A stretch of 59,080 bases of DNA from Pseudomonadota bacterium (GCA_023438785.1 JAEXQJ010000336.1:1-59080), one strand, 5' to 3'; counted from the stretch's first letter, positions 7,625 to 16,969 are shown. Notes: a model not told the origin generated them from the sequence alone. Numbers and translations are program-made.

Positions 7625-9333
7625 GCGTCACCATCGACGGAAGAGAAGTTGAGTTCAACAACGGCGATACGGTGCTGACCGCCGCCCTGCGCGCGGGCAT
7701 CCACATCCCGCACCTGTGCGCCATGGATTGGGCGTGCAAGTCGGATGCGGCCTGCCGCATGTGCCTGGTCGAGGTGGAGGGCATCCCGAAGCTGCAGACC
7801 AGCTGCACGCTGGAGCCCAAGGACGGCATGAAGGTCCGCACGCGCACGCCGCGCATTCAGGCCGTACGTCGCAACATCGTCGAGCTGCTCATCGCCAATC
7901 ACCCCAACGACTGCCTGGTCTGCTCACGCAACCAGAACTGCGAGTTGTCCCAGGTGGCGAGCGAGCTGGGCGTGCGCGAGCGTCGCTACCGTGGCCTGGT
8001 CAAGAACCATCCTCGCGACATCTCGTCGCCCGCCATCACACGCGATCCCAACAAGTGCATCCTGTGCGGTCGTTGCGTGACGGTGTGCCACAAGGTGCAG
8101 GGCGTGGGCGCCATCGACTTCATCGAGCGCGGCATCAAGACGCACGTGGGCCCCGGGTTCCACGACGGCATCAACGTCTCCACCTGTGTCTTCTGCGGCC
8201 AGTGCACGCGCGTGTGCCCCACGGCGGCCCTGACCGAGAGGAGCTACGTGGACGAGGTCATCGCCGCCTTGGCCGACCCCAACGCCTTCGTGGTCGCGCA
8301 GGTGGCCCCGGCCATCCCGGCCACGCTGTTGGAGGGATCCGAGGTCAAGGACGTGCCGTCCATGCTGCGCCGGCTGGCCGCCGGCCTCAAGCAAGTCGGC
8401 TTCGGCGCCGTGTTCGACACGGGCTTCGCCGCGGACCTCACCATCATGGAGGAAGTCACCGAGCTGGCCAGCCGGATCAAGAACGGCGGCGTGTTGCCCA
8501 TGTTCACCAGCTGCTCGCCGGGCTGGATTCACTACGTGGAGCGCCACCGGCCCGAGTTGATCCCGCACCTGTCCACCTGCAAGTCGCCGCAGCAGATGGC
8601 GGCGGCGCTCATCAAGAAGGTGTATCCGAAGTACCGTGACCTGGGCGGCAAGCGCCTGGTGAGCGTGTCCTTCATGCCTTGCACGGCCAAGAAGTACGAG
8701 GCCAACGAGCTGGGTGATGTGGATTACGTGCTCACCACGCGTGAAATCAGCGAGCTGTTCCGCCGCTTCGGCATCGATCTCAAGGAGGTCAAGCAGGAGG
8801 TTCCTCTGGATCCGCCCTTCTCCTCGGCAAGCGGCGCCGGCCGTTTGTTCGGTGGCACGGGCGGCGTCATGGAGGCGGCCATCCGCACGGCACACAAGAT
8901 GCTCACCGGCCGCGAGCTGAAGGGCAATCTGAAGGTCGACGGGGCGCGTGGCCTGGAGGGCGTGAAGTGCTTCTCGCTGGACGTGGGCGAGACGACCTTC
9001 AACTTCGCCGTCGTGAGCGGCCTGGGCCGCTTGGAGCCCATGCTCGAACCCTTGCGCAAGGGTGCATCCAACCTGCACTTCATCGAGGTGATGACGTGCC
9101 CGGGCGGCTGCATCGCCGGCGGAGGTCAGCCCTACGAGACGGACCCCGAAGCCATCCGCGAGCGTCTGGAGTGCCTCTACGAGACCGATCGCCGCGCCAA
9201 CCCGCGCGTGTCGCACGACAATGAGGAGGTCAAGAAGATGTACGCCGACATGCTCGGCCAGCCGCTCGGCGATTTGAGCCACCACCTGCTCCATCGCAGC
9301 TACGTCGATCGCAAGGTGAAGCCCGCGAGCTGA
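7621..9333 (+). CDS. hydA: [FeFe] hydrogenase catalytic subunit HydA
   Basis: A 570-aa catalytic subunit producing or oxidising H2 at the H-cluster. In order: a [2Fe-2S] domain (C33, C39, C45, C48), a His-Cys [4Fe-4S] site (H94, C98, C101, C107), a two-cluster ferredoxin (C146-C156 and C189-C199), then the H domain. Its loops are TSCSPGW (C298), MPCTAKK (C354) and MTCPGGC (C493, C497). Loop L1 has Ser where the textbook motif TSCCPGW has a second Cys. With HydB and HydC this is a trimeric, probably electron-bifurcating enzyme of the cytoplasm. The maturases HydE, HydF and HydG are not in the window. The start overlaps the hydB stop. Confidence 0.96.
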   Translation: MSVTIDGREVEFNNGDTVLTAALRAGIHIPHLCAMDWACKSDAACRMCLVEVEGIPKLQTSCTLEPKDGMKVRTRTPRIQAVRRNIVELLIANHPNDCLVCSRNQNCELSQVASELGVRERRYRGLVKNHPRDISSPAITRDPNKCILCGRCVTVCHKVQGVGAIDFIERGIKTHVGPGFHDGINVSTCVFCGQCTRVCPTAALTERSYVDEVIAALADPNAFVVAQVAPAIPATLLEGSEVKDVPSMLRRLAAGLKQVGFGAVFDTGFAADLTIMEEVTELASRIKNGGVLPMFTSCSPGWIHYVERHRPELIPHLSTCKSPQQMAAALIKKVYPKYRDLGGKRLVSVSFMPCTAKKYEANELGDVDYVLTTREISELFRRFGIDLKEVKQEVPLDPPFSSASGAGRLFGGTGGVMEAAIRTAHKMLTGRELKGNLKVDGARGLEGVKCFSLDVGETTFNFAVVSGLGRLEPMLEPLRKGASNLHFIEVMTCPGGCIAGGGQPYETDPEAIRERLECLYETDRRANPRVSHDNEEVKKMYADMLGQPLGDLSHHLLHRSYVDRKVKPAS

Positions 9334-9334
9334 G

Positions 9335-11356
9335 ATGGAGATCATCCAGACCATCCTGCAGAACTGCCGCCGCTGCTACTCCTGTGTTCGCGAATGCCCG
9401 GCCAAGGCCATCCGAATCGTCGAAGGTCAGGCATCCGTCGTCACCGAGCGTTGCATCTCGTGCGGCAACTGCACCGTGGTCTGTTCGCAGAACGCGAAGG
9501 CGTACATCGACTGTACGTCGCACGTGAAAGAGATCCTGGCCGCGGGGCGGCCGGTGGTGGCCATGGTGGCCCCATCGTTTCCCGCTGATCGCTGCGGCCA
9601 GGATCCTCCCCGACTGGTGGGGGCCCTCCGCGAGCTGGGGTTTGCGCGCGTGGTCGAGGTGGCCTACGGGGCGGACCTGACCACGCGGGCCTACCAGGAC
9701 TACATCAAGCAACACACCGCGGGGCCCCGTCTGGCCACCACCTGTCCCGCGGTCGTGGAATACGTTCGCAAGTACACCCCTGAGTTGGTGAGCTGTCTTG
9801 TCCCTATCGTTTCGCCCATGATCGCCACGGCGCGTGCGGTGCGGGCCCTGTACGGCAACGAGCACGCCTGCGTCTTCATCGGCCCGTGCGTGGCCAAGAA
9901 GCAGGAGATGCACGACCCCGCCGTGGATGGCGAGGTGGACGCCGTGCTGACCTTCGACGAAGTGCGCCGCCTGTTCGCGGAGCGGAAGATCAAGGTGAGC
10001 GACGCGGCCCCTTCCGAGTTCGACCCGCCCCACCCGGGCAGCGGACGCATGTATCCCCTGGCCGGCGGCCTGCTGAAAAGCGCGGGCGTGGAGCGGTTGC
10101 TGCTCAATTCGGACGTCATGGTGGTTTCGGGCGCGCCCGAAATCGCCGAGGTCCTGGGGGACTTGCGCCCTGACGATCCGCAGTCGGTCTTCATCGAACC
10201 GCTCATGTGCCGCGGCTGCTTCAGCGGGCCCGGGCTGTCGGGTGACGAGCGGCGCCACCTGCGCAAGCGCAAGGTGGCCGACTACATCAAGGCGCGCATG
10301 GCCGAGCCCGAAGGCTCGCCGACCGAGGTGCCGGAGCTGAGCCTGCATCGCACCTTCACGGCCGACGACCAGCGCCTGAAGGAACCCACCGAGCAGGAGA
10401 TTCGCGTCATCCTGGCGCGCACCAACAAGTTCACCGCCGAGGACGAGCTGAACTGTGGCGCCTGCGGCTACGAGAGTTGCCGAGCCAAGGCCGTGGCCGT
10501 GTACCGTGGCCTGGCCGAGGAGGCCATGTGCCTGCCCTTCATGATCGAGCAGGCCGAGCGCGTGTGCCACGAGCTGAAGGTCCCCTGGCCCAATCTCAAG
10601 GACATCCACCGCCACCTCATCAACACCGAGAAGCTGGCCTCCATGGGGCAGATGGCGGCGGGGGTGGCGCATGAACTCAATAACCCCTTGGGCACCATCC
10701 TGCTCTACACCGAGATCCTGGCGCGCAAGCTGAAGGAGCGTCCTGAGCTGGACCACGACCTGGGCCTGCTGGTCGACGAGGCCAAGCGCTGCAAGAAGAT
10801 CATCGGCAATCTGCTCAACTTCGCGCGCCAGAACCGGGTGCAGCTAGAGCCGACGGACATCGCGGAGCTGCTGAACCGCGTGGTCGAGGAGTGCATGTTC
10901 GCTGTGCGCGACGTGGGACCCGGTCTGAGCCTGATGTGCGATGCGCCCAAGGGCCTCAAAGCCGACATCGATAAGGACCAGATCAGCCAGGTGTTGATCA
11001 ACGTGACCAAGAACGCCATCGAAGCCATGGATGGCAAGCCGGGCGTGGTCTTGCTCAAGGCCGCCGACGACGTAGAGGGCGGCCGCGTGCGTATTTCCGT
11101 CGTCGACGAGGGCCGCGGTATTGCGCCCGAGGCACGTGACAAAGTATTCCAGCCGTTCTTCACGACCAAGAGCCTGGGACGCGGCACCGGCTTGGGCCTG
11201 CCCATCGCTTACGGCATCGTGAAGATGCACAACGGAAGGATCTGGTTCGATTCCGAGCCAGGTCGTGGCACCACTTTCTTCATAGAACTACCCAAGACCC
11301 AGTCCCTTCGAAGGAGCACGTTGTATGGCGACAAGCCCCAAGATTCTGTTCGTTGA
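9335..11356 (+). CDS. hydrogenase-like iron-sulfur sensor fused to a histidine kinase (HydS-like)
   Basis: A 673-aa cytoplasmic sensor. Residues 10-50 form a two-cluster ferredoxin (C11-C21, C40-C50). Residues 70-330 resemble the [FeFe]-hydrogenase H domain with altered loops: TTCPAV (C137), GPCVAKK (C185) and MCRGC (C292, C295, one residue closer than CxxxC). Next comes an Fe4S4 module (CGACGYESC, C374-C382, with C399), then a histidine kinase with H446 in AHELNNP, NVTKNAIEAM, DEGRGI and GTGLGLP. No transmembrane segment is seen. It starts one base after hydA ends, so it is probably co-expressed. A role in sensing H2 or redox state is inferred from sensory hydrogenases; catalytic turnover seems unlikely. 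Confidence 0.88.
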   Translation: MEIIQTILQNCRRCYSCVRECPAKAIRIVEGQASVVTERCISCGNCTVVCSQNAKAYIDCTSHVKEILAAGRPVVAMVAPSFPADRCGQDPPRLVGALRELGFARVVEVAYGADLTTRAYQDYIKQHTAGPRLATTCPAVVEYVRKYTPELVSCLVPIVSPMIATARAVRALYGNEHACVFIGPCVAKKQEMHDPAVDGEVDAVLTFDEVRRLFAERKIKVSDAAPSEFDPPHPGSGRMYPLAGGLLKSAGVERLLLNSDVMVVSGAPEIAEVLGDLRPDDPQSVFIEPLMCRGCFSGPGLSGDERRHLRKRKVADYIKARMAEPEGSPTEVPELSLHRTFTADDQRLKEPTEQEIRVILARTNKFTAEDELNCGACGYESCRAKAVAVYRGLAEEAMCLPFMIEQAERVCHELKVPWPNLKDIHRHLINTEKLASMGQMAAGVAHELNNPLGTILLYTEILARKLKERPELDHDLGLLVDEAKRCKKIIGNLLNFARQNRVQLEPTDIAELLNRVVEECMFAVRDVGPGLSLMCDAPKGLKADIDKDQISQVLINVTKNAIEAMDGKPGVVLLKAADDVEGGRVRISVVDEGRGIAPEARDKVFQPFFTTKSLGRGTGLGLPIAYGIVKMHNGRIWFDSEPGRGTTFFIELPKTQSLRRSTLYGDKPQDSVR

Positions 11357-11732
11357 CGACGATCGCGATTTCCTCGTGGCCCAGACCGCCTTCTTCGGCG
11401 GTCGCGGCTACACGGTCGTGACGGTTGACCGCATGGACGGCGCGCTTGAGCGCATCAGCGAGGAGAAGCCCGACGTCATCGTGCTGGATCTCATGATGGA
11501 GCATTACGACTCGGGATTCATGCTGGGCCGGCGCATCCGCCAGGATCCGGCCCTGGGCAAGGTGCCGATCATCATGCTGTCGGGCGTGGCCGCTACGACC
11601 GGGCACAAGTTCGGCTCCGAGCAGGCGGGGCTCAAGGAATGGGTCAAGCTCGACGCCTTCCTCGACAAGCCGGTCACCGGCCGGCAACTCCTCAAGGTGA
11701 TCACGGAGAAGTTGGCCGCCGCCAAGGGCTAG
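11325..11732 (+). CDS. single-domain response regulator
   Basis: A 135-aa stand-alone receiver with the acidic cluster DDD near residue 11, a phosphoacceptor Asp in VIVLDLMM, and FLDKPV carrying the conserved Lys. AAGGAG stands before the ATG. It overlaps the kinase gene upstream by 32 bases, which suggests translational coupling and a direct kinase-receiver pair. It lacks an output domain. The next gene begins one base after its stop. Confidence 0.88.
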   Translation: MATSPKILFVDDDRDFLVAQTAFFGGRGYTVVTVDRMDGALERISEEKPDVIVLDLMMEHYDSGFMLGRRIRQDPALGKVPIIMLSGVAATTGHKFGSEQAGLKEWVKLDAFLDKPVTGRQLLKVITEKLAAAKG

Positions 11733-11733
11733 C

Positions 11734-13185
11734 GTGCTCTCCATCCTGGTCATCGACGACGAGTACGGCGTTCGTTCGGGGATCAGCCAGATCTTGGCCA
11801 TGGAGGGATTCTCCGTGGCCGAGGCGGCGGATGGCCGCCAAGCCCTGTCTCTGCTCGACGAGCGGGCCTTCGACATCGCCCTCATCGATTACCAGTTGCC
11901 CGACGTGGATGGGCTGAGCCTGCTGACGGCCATCAAGGACCGCAAGCTGCCCATCATGACCTGCATGATCACCGCGTACGCCAACATCGACACGGCCATC
12001 GCGGCGACCCGACGGGGTATCGACTTCTTCCTGCCCAAGCCCTTCTCGCCCGACGATCTGTTGGGCGTTATCGAGACGCTCTCGCGTCACAAGCGCCTGC
12101 GTGAAGAAGCGGAGGCGTTACGCCAACAGAACGAGGCCAACCTGCTGGCTCTGGCGACCGAGAAGAGCCAGACCAGCTCGTTGGTGGCCTCATTGCGTGA
12201 TGCGGTCCTGGTCATCAACCGCGAGCACGAGGTGGTCCTGGTCAACCAGGCCATGGCCGGCCTGCTCGGTCGCGCCCAGGACGAGCTGCTGCGCAAGCCG
12301 GTGTCCGAGGTGTTGGGAACGGAGCCGTTGCGCGACCTGGCCGCGTTGCTCGATGCCCCAGGCGACGAGCGCCACGTGGCTGAGCTGACCCTGGGCGAGA
12401 GCGTGTTCGTGGCCAGCGCGGTCAATTTTCATGGCGAGGGCGGGCACGCCCTGGGCCGCATCTTGACCCTGGCCGATGTGACCGAGCTGCGGCGCATGGC
12501 CATGGAGAAGCCGCGCTTCATTCGCACCATGGTTCACGAGTTCCGTTCGCCCTTGGGTGCCATTCGCGGGCTCCTTGAGGTGGCGTTGGAGAAGGCCCTG
12601 GGCGATCGCCTGGAACCGTACCTGCCCTACCTGGAGCGCGCCGATCGGCGCATCGATCGCATGGTGGAGCTGATAGGCGATCTGCTGTCTCTGTCGCGTA
12701 TCGATCTGGAGCGCAAGAAGGCCGTGCCCGCCGGGCCGAGCCTGGTCGCGGCCAGCGTGGCGGCTACCGTGGAACTGTTTCAAGAACAGATCGCCGCGCA
12801 CAAGCTGGACCTGCAGGTGTTGGTCGATCCCGCGCTCAGCGCGCGCATCGCCGAGGACGATCTGAAGACCATCCTGACCAATTTGGTGGCCAACGCCATC
12901 AAGTACGGCCGGGATGGCGGCCGGTTGCACGTGCGCGCGGCGCGTGCGGGCAAGGAGGTGCAGCTCGAGGTGGTGGACTCGGGCATCGGCATCCGGCCCG
13001 AAAACCTCCCGCGCCTCTTCGAGGAGTTCTTTCGCGAAAAGCGCCCCGAGACGCGCGACATCGACGGCAATGGCTTGGGGCTGTCGATCGTCAAACGCCT
13101 GGCCGAGCGGGCGGGCGGGCGCATCGAGGTCGAGAGCGTGCCGGGCGAGGGATCCACATTTCGTGTGGTCCTCGAACCCGCCTGA
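11734..13185 (+). CDS. receiver-PAS-histidine kinase hybrid
   Basis: A 483-aa protein starting at GTG. Residues 1-120 are a receiver (phosphoacceptor in ALIDYQLPD, then KPF). A coiled-coil stretch rich in Glu and Gln follows, then a PAS-like domain (AVLVINREHEVVLVN). The C-terminal half is a histidine kinase with VHEFRSPLG, NLVANAIKYG, DSGIGI and GNGLGLS. The order receiver-PAS-kinase makes it an internal phosphorelay member that could take phosphate from, or pass it to, the preceding kinase and receivers. It has no membrane segment. It is the last gene of the hydrogenase unit and converges on the next gene with a 3-bp gap. Confidence 0.87.
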   Translation: MLSILVIDDEYGVRSGISQILAMEGFSVAEAADGRQALSLLDERAFDIALIDYQLPDVDGLSLLTAIKDRKLPIMTCMITAYANIDTAIAATRRGIDFFLPKPFSPDDLLGVIETLSRHKRLREEAEALRQQNEANLLALATEKSQTSSLVASLRDAVLVINREHEVVLVNQAMAGLLGRAQDELLRKPVSEVLGTEPLRDLAALLDAPGDERHVAELTLGESVFVASAVNFHGEGGHALGRILTLADVTELRRMAMEKPRFIRTMVHEFRSPLGAIRGLLEVALEKALGDRLEPYLPYLERADRRIDRMVELIGDLLSLSRIDLERKKAVPAGPSLVAASVAATVELFQEQIAAHKLDLQVLVDPALSARIAEDDLKTILTNLVANAIKYGRDGGRLHVRAARAGKEVQLEVVDSGIGIRPENLPRLFEEFFREKRPETRDIDGNGLGLSIVKRLAERAGGRIEVESVPGEGSTFRVVLEPA

Positions 13186-13188
13186 GCG

Positions 13189-14439
13189 TCACTGAGCGGC
13201 GGCCTGCTGCGGGCCGGGCGCGTCCGGAGTTGCCTCATCCGACTTGGCCACGGGGCGCGATTTGACCCGGCTGAACCTGTCTTTGAGCCGCAGGAAATGC
13301 GACTCGAAGAGCCGATAGGAGAGCGCCGCCAGGAGGAGGGTCAGGCCCAGGGCGAGTGTGAAGCGGAGCAGGGCGGAGACGGCGGGGGTCTTGGGCCAGT
13401 GGGCGGGGTGCAGGACGCGGATTAGTCGGTCGGCCAGCTGCATGCCGACGATGTGGTACACGTAAAGGCCGTAGGTGAGCTTGCCCAGCCAGACCAGGGG
13501 CCGGCGCGAGAGAATCCAGCTGAACGGGTTGCGCTGCAGCGACAGGACAGCGTCGAGGATCAGGGCGAAGCCCACCGCCGTGGCCAGGAACTGCCACACC
13601 ACCCACTTGGAGTGGGTCTCGATGCCGGGGCCCAGGGTGATGGTACCCACAATGGCGCCGCCCAACAGAGTCTTGAGCGCGGGAAATAGCCACCCCGGGC
13701 GCGCCGCGTGCCGGTGGCGCCATATGGCGACGGCGATGCCCATGAGCAGAGGGTCGAGTCGCGCGGGTGTGTAGGTCCAGATGTAGGGATGGGCGGTGTG
13801 CGTGCGCAGGTACATGCGCAGGCCAACGGACAAGGCGAGCAACGCGCCCAGCGTGATCCACCAGAACCCACGCCGCACCCGCAGCAGGGCCCAGAACAGG
13901 AGGGGCCACACCAGGTAGAACTGCTCCTCCAACGTGACGGTCCAAAGAACGGCCAGGGTCATGACCGGCGGGTAGCCTTTGGCCCCGGCGGCGTAGTTAC
14001 CGAAGAGGGTGAAATACGGCAGGGCGTATTCCTTGATCATGCCCACGTGGTGCACCGACGCCCACGGCGGCGCGTAGAACTCGAGCAGCGGGAAGAGGTA
14101 GAACGACGCCGCGGTCATCAGGTAGTAGAGCGGCCAGATGCGCAGCATGCGGCGCAGGTAGAACCCGCGCACCGAGATGTCCTTGTGGCGGTCGTATTCG
14201 AGGAGCAGCAGCGTGGTGATGAGGAAGGCGCTCAGCACCAGGAAGAGATCCACGCCGCACCAGCCGAACTGCTGCAGGCGCAGAATGTACGGCGTGAGGG
14301 GCGACCTGGGCCCGAAGCAGATCTGCAGGATGGCGATGTGGTGGATGAAGACCAGCAGGAACGCGCAGAAGCGCAGACCGTCCAACTGGGGAACGTAGAA
14401 GCGGTCGGTTGGAGCTTTGGGCTTGTCAGCGGCTGTCAT
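13189..14439 (-). CDS. acyltransferase family 3 membrane protein (OafA/YrhL-like)
   Basis: A 416-aa polytopic inner-membrane protein. It opens with the family signature (QLDGLRFCAFLLVFIHH) and has about ten hydrophobic segments ending near YRLFESHFL. Members of this family O-acylate sugars of cell-surface polysaccharides, peptidoglycan or small molecules. ATG at 14439 is chosen because it sits just before the conserved first segment; a TTG at 14499 would add 20 residues. The tail after the last membrane span is charged and Pro/Gln-rich. There is no sugar-transferase cluster nearby, so the substrate cannot be named. Confidence 0.85.
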   Translation of the reverse strand: MTAADKPKAPTDRFYVPQLDGLRFCAFLLVFIHHIAILQICFGPRSPLTPYILRLQQFGWCGVDLFLVLSAFLITTLLLLEYDRHKDISVRGFYLRRMLRIWPLYYLMTAASFYLFPLLEFYAPPWASVHHVGMIKEYALPYFTLFGNYAAGAKGYPPVMTLAVLWTVTLEEQFYLVWPLLFWALLRVRRGFWWITLGALLALSVGLRMYLRTHTAHPYIWTYTPARLDPLLMGIAVAIWRHRHAARPGWLFPALKTLLGGAIVGTITLGPGIETHSKWVVWQFLATAVGFALILDAVLSLQRNPFSWILSRRPLVWLGKLTYGLYVYHIVGMQLADRLIRVLHPAHWPKTPAVSALLRFTLALGLTLLLAALSYRLFESHFLRLKDRFSRVKSRPVAKSDEATPDAPGPQQAAAQ

Positions 14440-14627
14440 TGGAAGCAGGCGGGGCAGATTCGCATGCGCCCGCGCGTGCGGCCAGGCTGTTTGCGACAAT
14501 TCCGGGGACCCGCGTTAGCGTGGTGCGGCCTGACGTCCCGCCCTCGGGCCCGCATCCGCTGGCCTGGGCTCGCTAGGCGAAAGGAGCCGCTCCCTCATCG
14601 TGCGAAGCGCCTCGACAGCGCGCGGCC

Positions 14628-15770
14628 TCAGGCCCGCGAGCGCAGGATGTGAGCGGCCACCTCCGGCGAGATCTGGCCCCGCTCGCCGAAGAAGGCCTTG
14701 CGGCTGGCGAAGCGCTCGCGCACCCTGCGGGCCGCGTCCTCGGCATCGATGCGGTAGTCGCTGAGGCGCGTGGGCATGTGCAGTGAGTGGAAGAAGGCCT
14801 CGGTGCGTTCGATGGTGGCTTGTGCGCCCTCCACGTTCCACACGCGGCGGCCCAACTGGGCCAGCTTGGCCGACTTGAGCTCAAGCTGGTTCATCCACAG
14901 GCCCGGGAGAACCACGGCCAGGGATTCGGCGTGGTCCATGCCGTAAAAGGCGGTCAGCTCGTGGCCGATCATGTGCGTGGCCCAGTCGCCCGGCACACCA
15001 CAGGAGAGCGAGTTGTTGAGCGCGACGGTGGCCGACCACATGAAGTCGGCGCGGGCATCGTAGTCGCGCGGGTTGGCCAGGGTACGCGGGGCCACGTCCA
15101 CCAGGGTCGCCACCACGCTCTCGGCCAGGCGGTCCTGCAGCAGCGCGGGCACCGGAAAAGTCAGGTACTGCTCCATGACGTGCACGAACGCGTCCACCAG
15201 GCCATTGCGCACCTGCTTGGCGGGCAGGGTGAACGTGACCTCGGGATCGAGGACCGAGAACACGGGGTAGGACAGCGGCGAGCCGAAGTGCAGCTTTTCG
15301 CTCGTGCTCTGGCGCGAAATGACCGCGTTCCCGTTGGCCTCCGAGCCGGTGGCCGGCAGGGTCAGCACCGCGCCCACGCGCAGGGCCGTGGACAAGCGCG
15401 CACCGTGGGTGCGCAGAATGTCCCAGGGATCCGCGCCCGCAAAGCAGGCCGCCGCGGCGATGTACTTGGTGGCGTCCAGCACCGAGCCACCGCCCACCGC
15501 AAGCAGGAACTTCACGCCCTTATCCTTCACCACCTGCAGCGCCTTCATGCACGTCTCATGCAGCGGGTTGGGCTCGATACCCGAGAACTCGATGACCTCG
15601 TGCCGCCGCAGCGCCGTCCGCACCTGATCGTAGACACCATTTTTCTTGATCGAGCCACCGCCCCACACCATCAGCACGGGCACATCCGTGGGCACGCGCG
15701 AGGCGATCTGCGCGATCATGCCCTTGCCAAACAGGATCTCGGTGGGATTGCGGTAAACGAAGTTTTCCAT
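14628..15770 (-). CDS. iron-containing alcohol dehydrogenase (YqhD/butanol dehydrogenase type)
   Basis: A 380-aa group III dehydrogenase. The Rossmann part contains VGGGSVLDATK and TLPATGSEANGNAV. Metal ligands are expected in DAFVHVMEQY (Asp and His) and in the two His residues of MIGHELTAFYGMDHAESLA. This pattern matches YqhD/BdhA, which reduce aldehydes with NADPH. In an organism with a hydrogenase and Rex it could serve fermentation or aldehyde detoxification, but no Rex-type site is seen at its start. It is transcribed alone, divergent from the zinc-ribbon gene. Confidence 0.9.
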   Translation of the reverse strand: MENFVYRNPTEILFGKGMIAQIASRVPTDVPVLMVWGGGSIKKNGVYDQVRTALRRHEVIEFSGIEPNPLHETCMKALQVVKDKGVKFLLAVGGGSVLDATKYIAAAACFAGADPWDILRTHGARLSTALRVGAVLTLPATGSEANGNAVISRQSTSEKLHFGSPLSYPVFSVLDPEVTFTLPAKQVRNGLVDAFVHVMEQYLTFPVPALLQDRLAESVVATLVDVAPRTLANPRDYDARADFMWSATVALNNSLSCGVPGDWATHMIGHELTAFYGMDHAESLAVVLPGLWMNQLELKSAKLAQLGRRVWNVEGAQATIERTEAFFHSLHMPTRLSDYRIDAEDAARRVRERFASRKAFFGERGQISPEVAAHILRSRA

Positions 15771-15908
15771 GCCGGCGTGATCCTTCGGGCCGAGCGGACG
15801 GGTGTCAAGGCTCCGTCCGCAGGGTTGCGGATCGCGCGGTGGTAGGGTTTTGTGGCGCGGGCGGGTCGTGGCAATCTAGGGCGTGGGTTTCAAGACAAGG
15901 AGTCACGC

Positions 15909-16214
15909 ATGCCGGTCAAGCCGTCCGAAGCGGAAGATGAGTACTTCGCTCGCAAGGAGTTCGAAGATCGTCGCGCGCGCAGCCTCAAGGCTCAGGAGGC
16001 CATGCAAGAGCAAGAGCGCGCCAAGGCCAAGGCGCTGCACTTCATGAAGTGTCCCAAGTGCGGCATGGATTTGACGGAGATCGACTACCGCGGCCTGAAG
16101 ATCGACAAATGCACGGGCTGCGAGGGCGTGTGGCTGGACCCCGGCGAGCTGTCGCAGGTCGCGGGCTTGGAGAGGGGCGCCCTCGATAAGTTTTTCTCGG
16201 TCTTCAAGCGCTGA
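15909..16214 (+). CDS. zinc-ribbon (zf-TFIIB) domain protein
   Basis: A small 101-aa protein. The N-terminal half is a charged helix rich in Glu, Arg and Lys; the C-terminal half is a zf-TFIIB type zinc ribbon with CPKCG and CTGCEGVWLDPGEL. ATG at 15909 is preceded by AAGGAG. The zinc-binding fold is clear, but the family has no agreed function; it is common as a lone gene in deltaproteobacteria. Confidence 0.85.
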   Translation: MPVKPSEAEDEYFARKEFEDRRARSLKAQEAMQEQERAKAKALHFMKCPKCGMDLTEIDYRGLKIDKCTGCEGVWLDPGELSQVAGLERGALDKFFSVFKR

Positions 16215-16342
16215 AGCGGCGCCGGGCCCCAGATGTCCTCTTCATCCTTCCAACGCCGAGCAGCGCGTGAAGCCTGCTGCCCTTCCGTATCGCACCGGCA
16301 GCGGGCTTGCGCGGCGGCGGCGTTGCTGGAAGATCTGGGGCC

Positions 16343-16882
16343 ATGAAGAAGGACTGGGCTGCCTACCTCTTGGCCGCCTGCGCGGCATTCGGGTTCGCGG
16401 GATTGCATCGCTTCTACCTGGGGCGGCCGGGCTCGGGACTCGTGTATCTGGTGACCTGGGGCTGGTTTGGGCTGGGGACGCTGCACGACCTGATTTTCAT
16501 GCGCAACTTGGCCGACCGGGCCAATGGCGAGCTGACGGGCGGGCGGGCCCTGCATCTGCACATCCATGGCGACGCCGACCCGGAGGCGGTGAGCCTCGCG
16601 GCGGCGAAGGGCGCGGCGCTCCTGGCCGCGCCAGCCGAACGGCCAGCCGAGGCGGTGGCGGCCGAGCGGGAGCTGGCCATTCTGCGCTGCGCTCAGGCGC
16701 ACGGCGGAACCGTAACCACGGCGCTGGTGGCCCTCGAGGCGGCCCTGTCGCTCAAGCAGGCTCAAAAGGAACTGTACCGGCTGCGCGATTCGGGGTTCTG
16801 CTCCATGGACGTGAGCGAGGAGGGGGCCGAGATCTTCACCTTTCAAGGCCTAGGCTCGACGACACCGCTGGCCGACGTCTGA
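16343..16882 (+). CDS. TM2 domain membrane protein
   Basis: A 179-aa protein starting with a TM2 module: two hydrophobic helices around FGFAGLHRFYLGRPGSGL and LVTWGWFGLGTLHDLI. A soluble Ala/Glu-rich C-terminal part follows (residues 75-179) that may form a helical or winged-helix-like domain (LAILRCAQAHGG, ALVALEAALSLKQAQ). ATG at 16343 begins directly before the first helix; the frame upstream is open but has no ribosome site. TM2 proteins sit in the inner membrane; their role is mostly unknown. Confidence 0.8.
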   Translation: MKKDWAAYLLAACAAFGFAGLHRFYLGRPGSGLVYLVTWGWFGLGTLHDLIFMRNLADRANGELTGGRALHLHIHGDADPEAVSLAAAKGAALLAAPAERPAEAVAAERELAILRCAQAHGGTVTTALVALEAALSLKQAQKELYRLRDSGFCSMDVSEEGAEIFTFQGLGSTTPLADV

Positions 16883-16969
16883 ACCCGGCGTGGCCCCGGT
16901 CACGATGTTGTGCGCCGCGTCCACGCGGCCCATTTGATCACCGCTCGTCTCGCCCCTAGGCTGGTCCAC

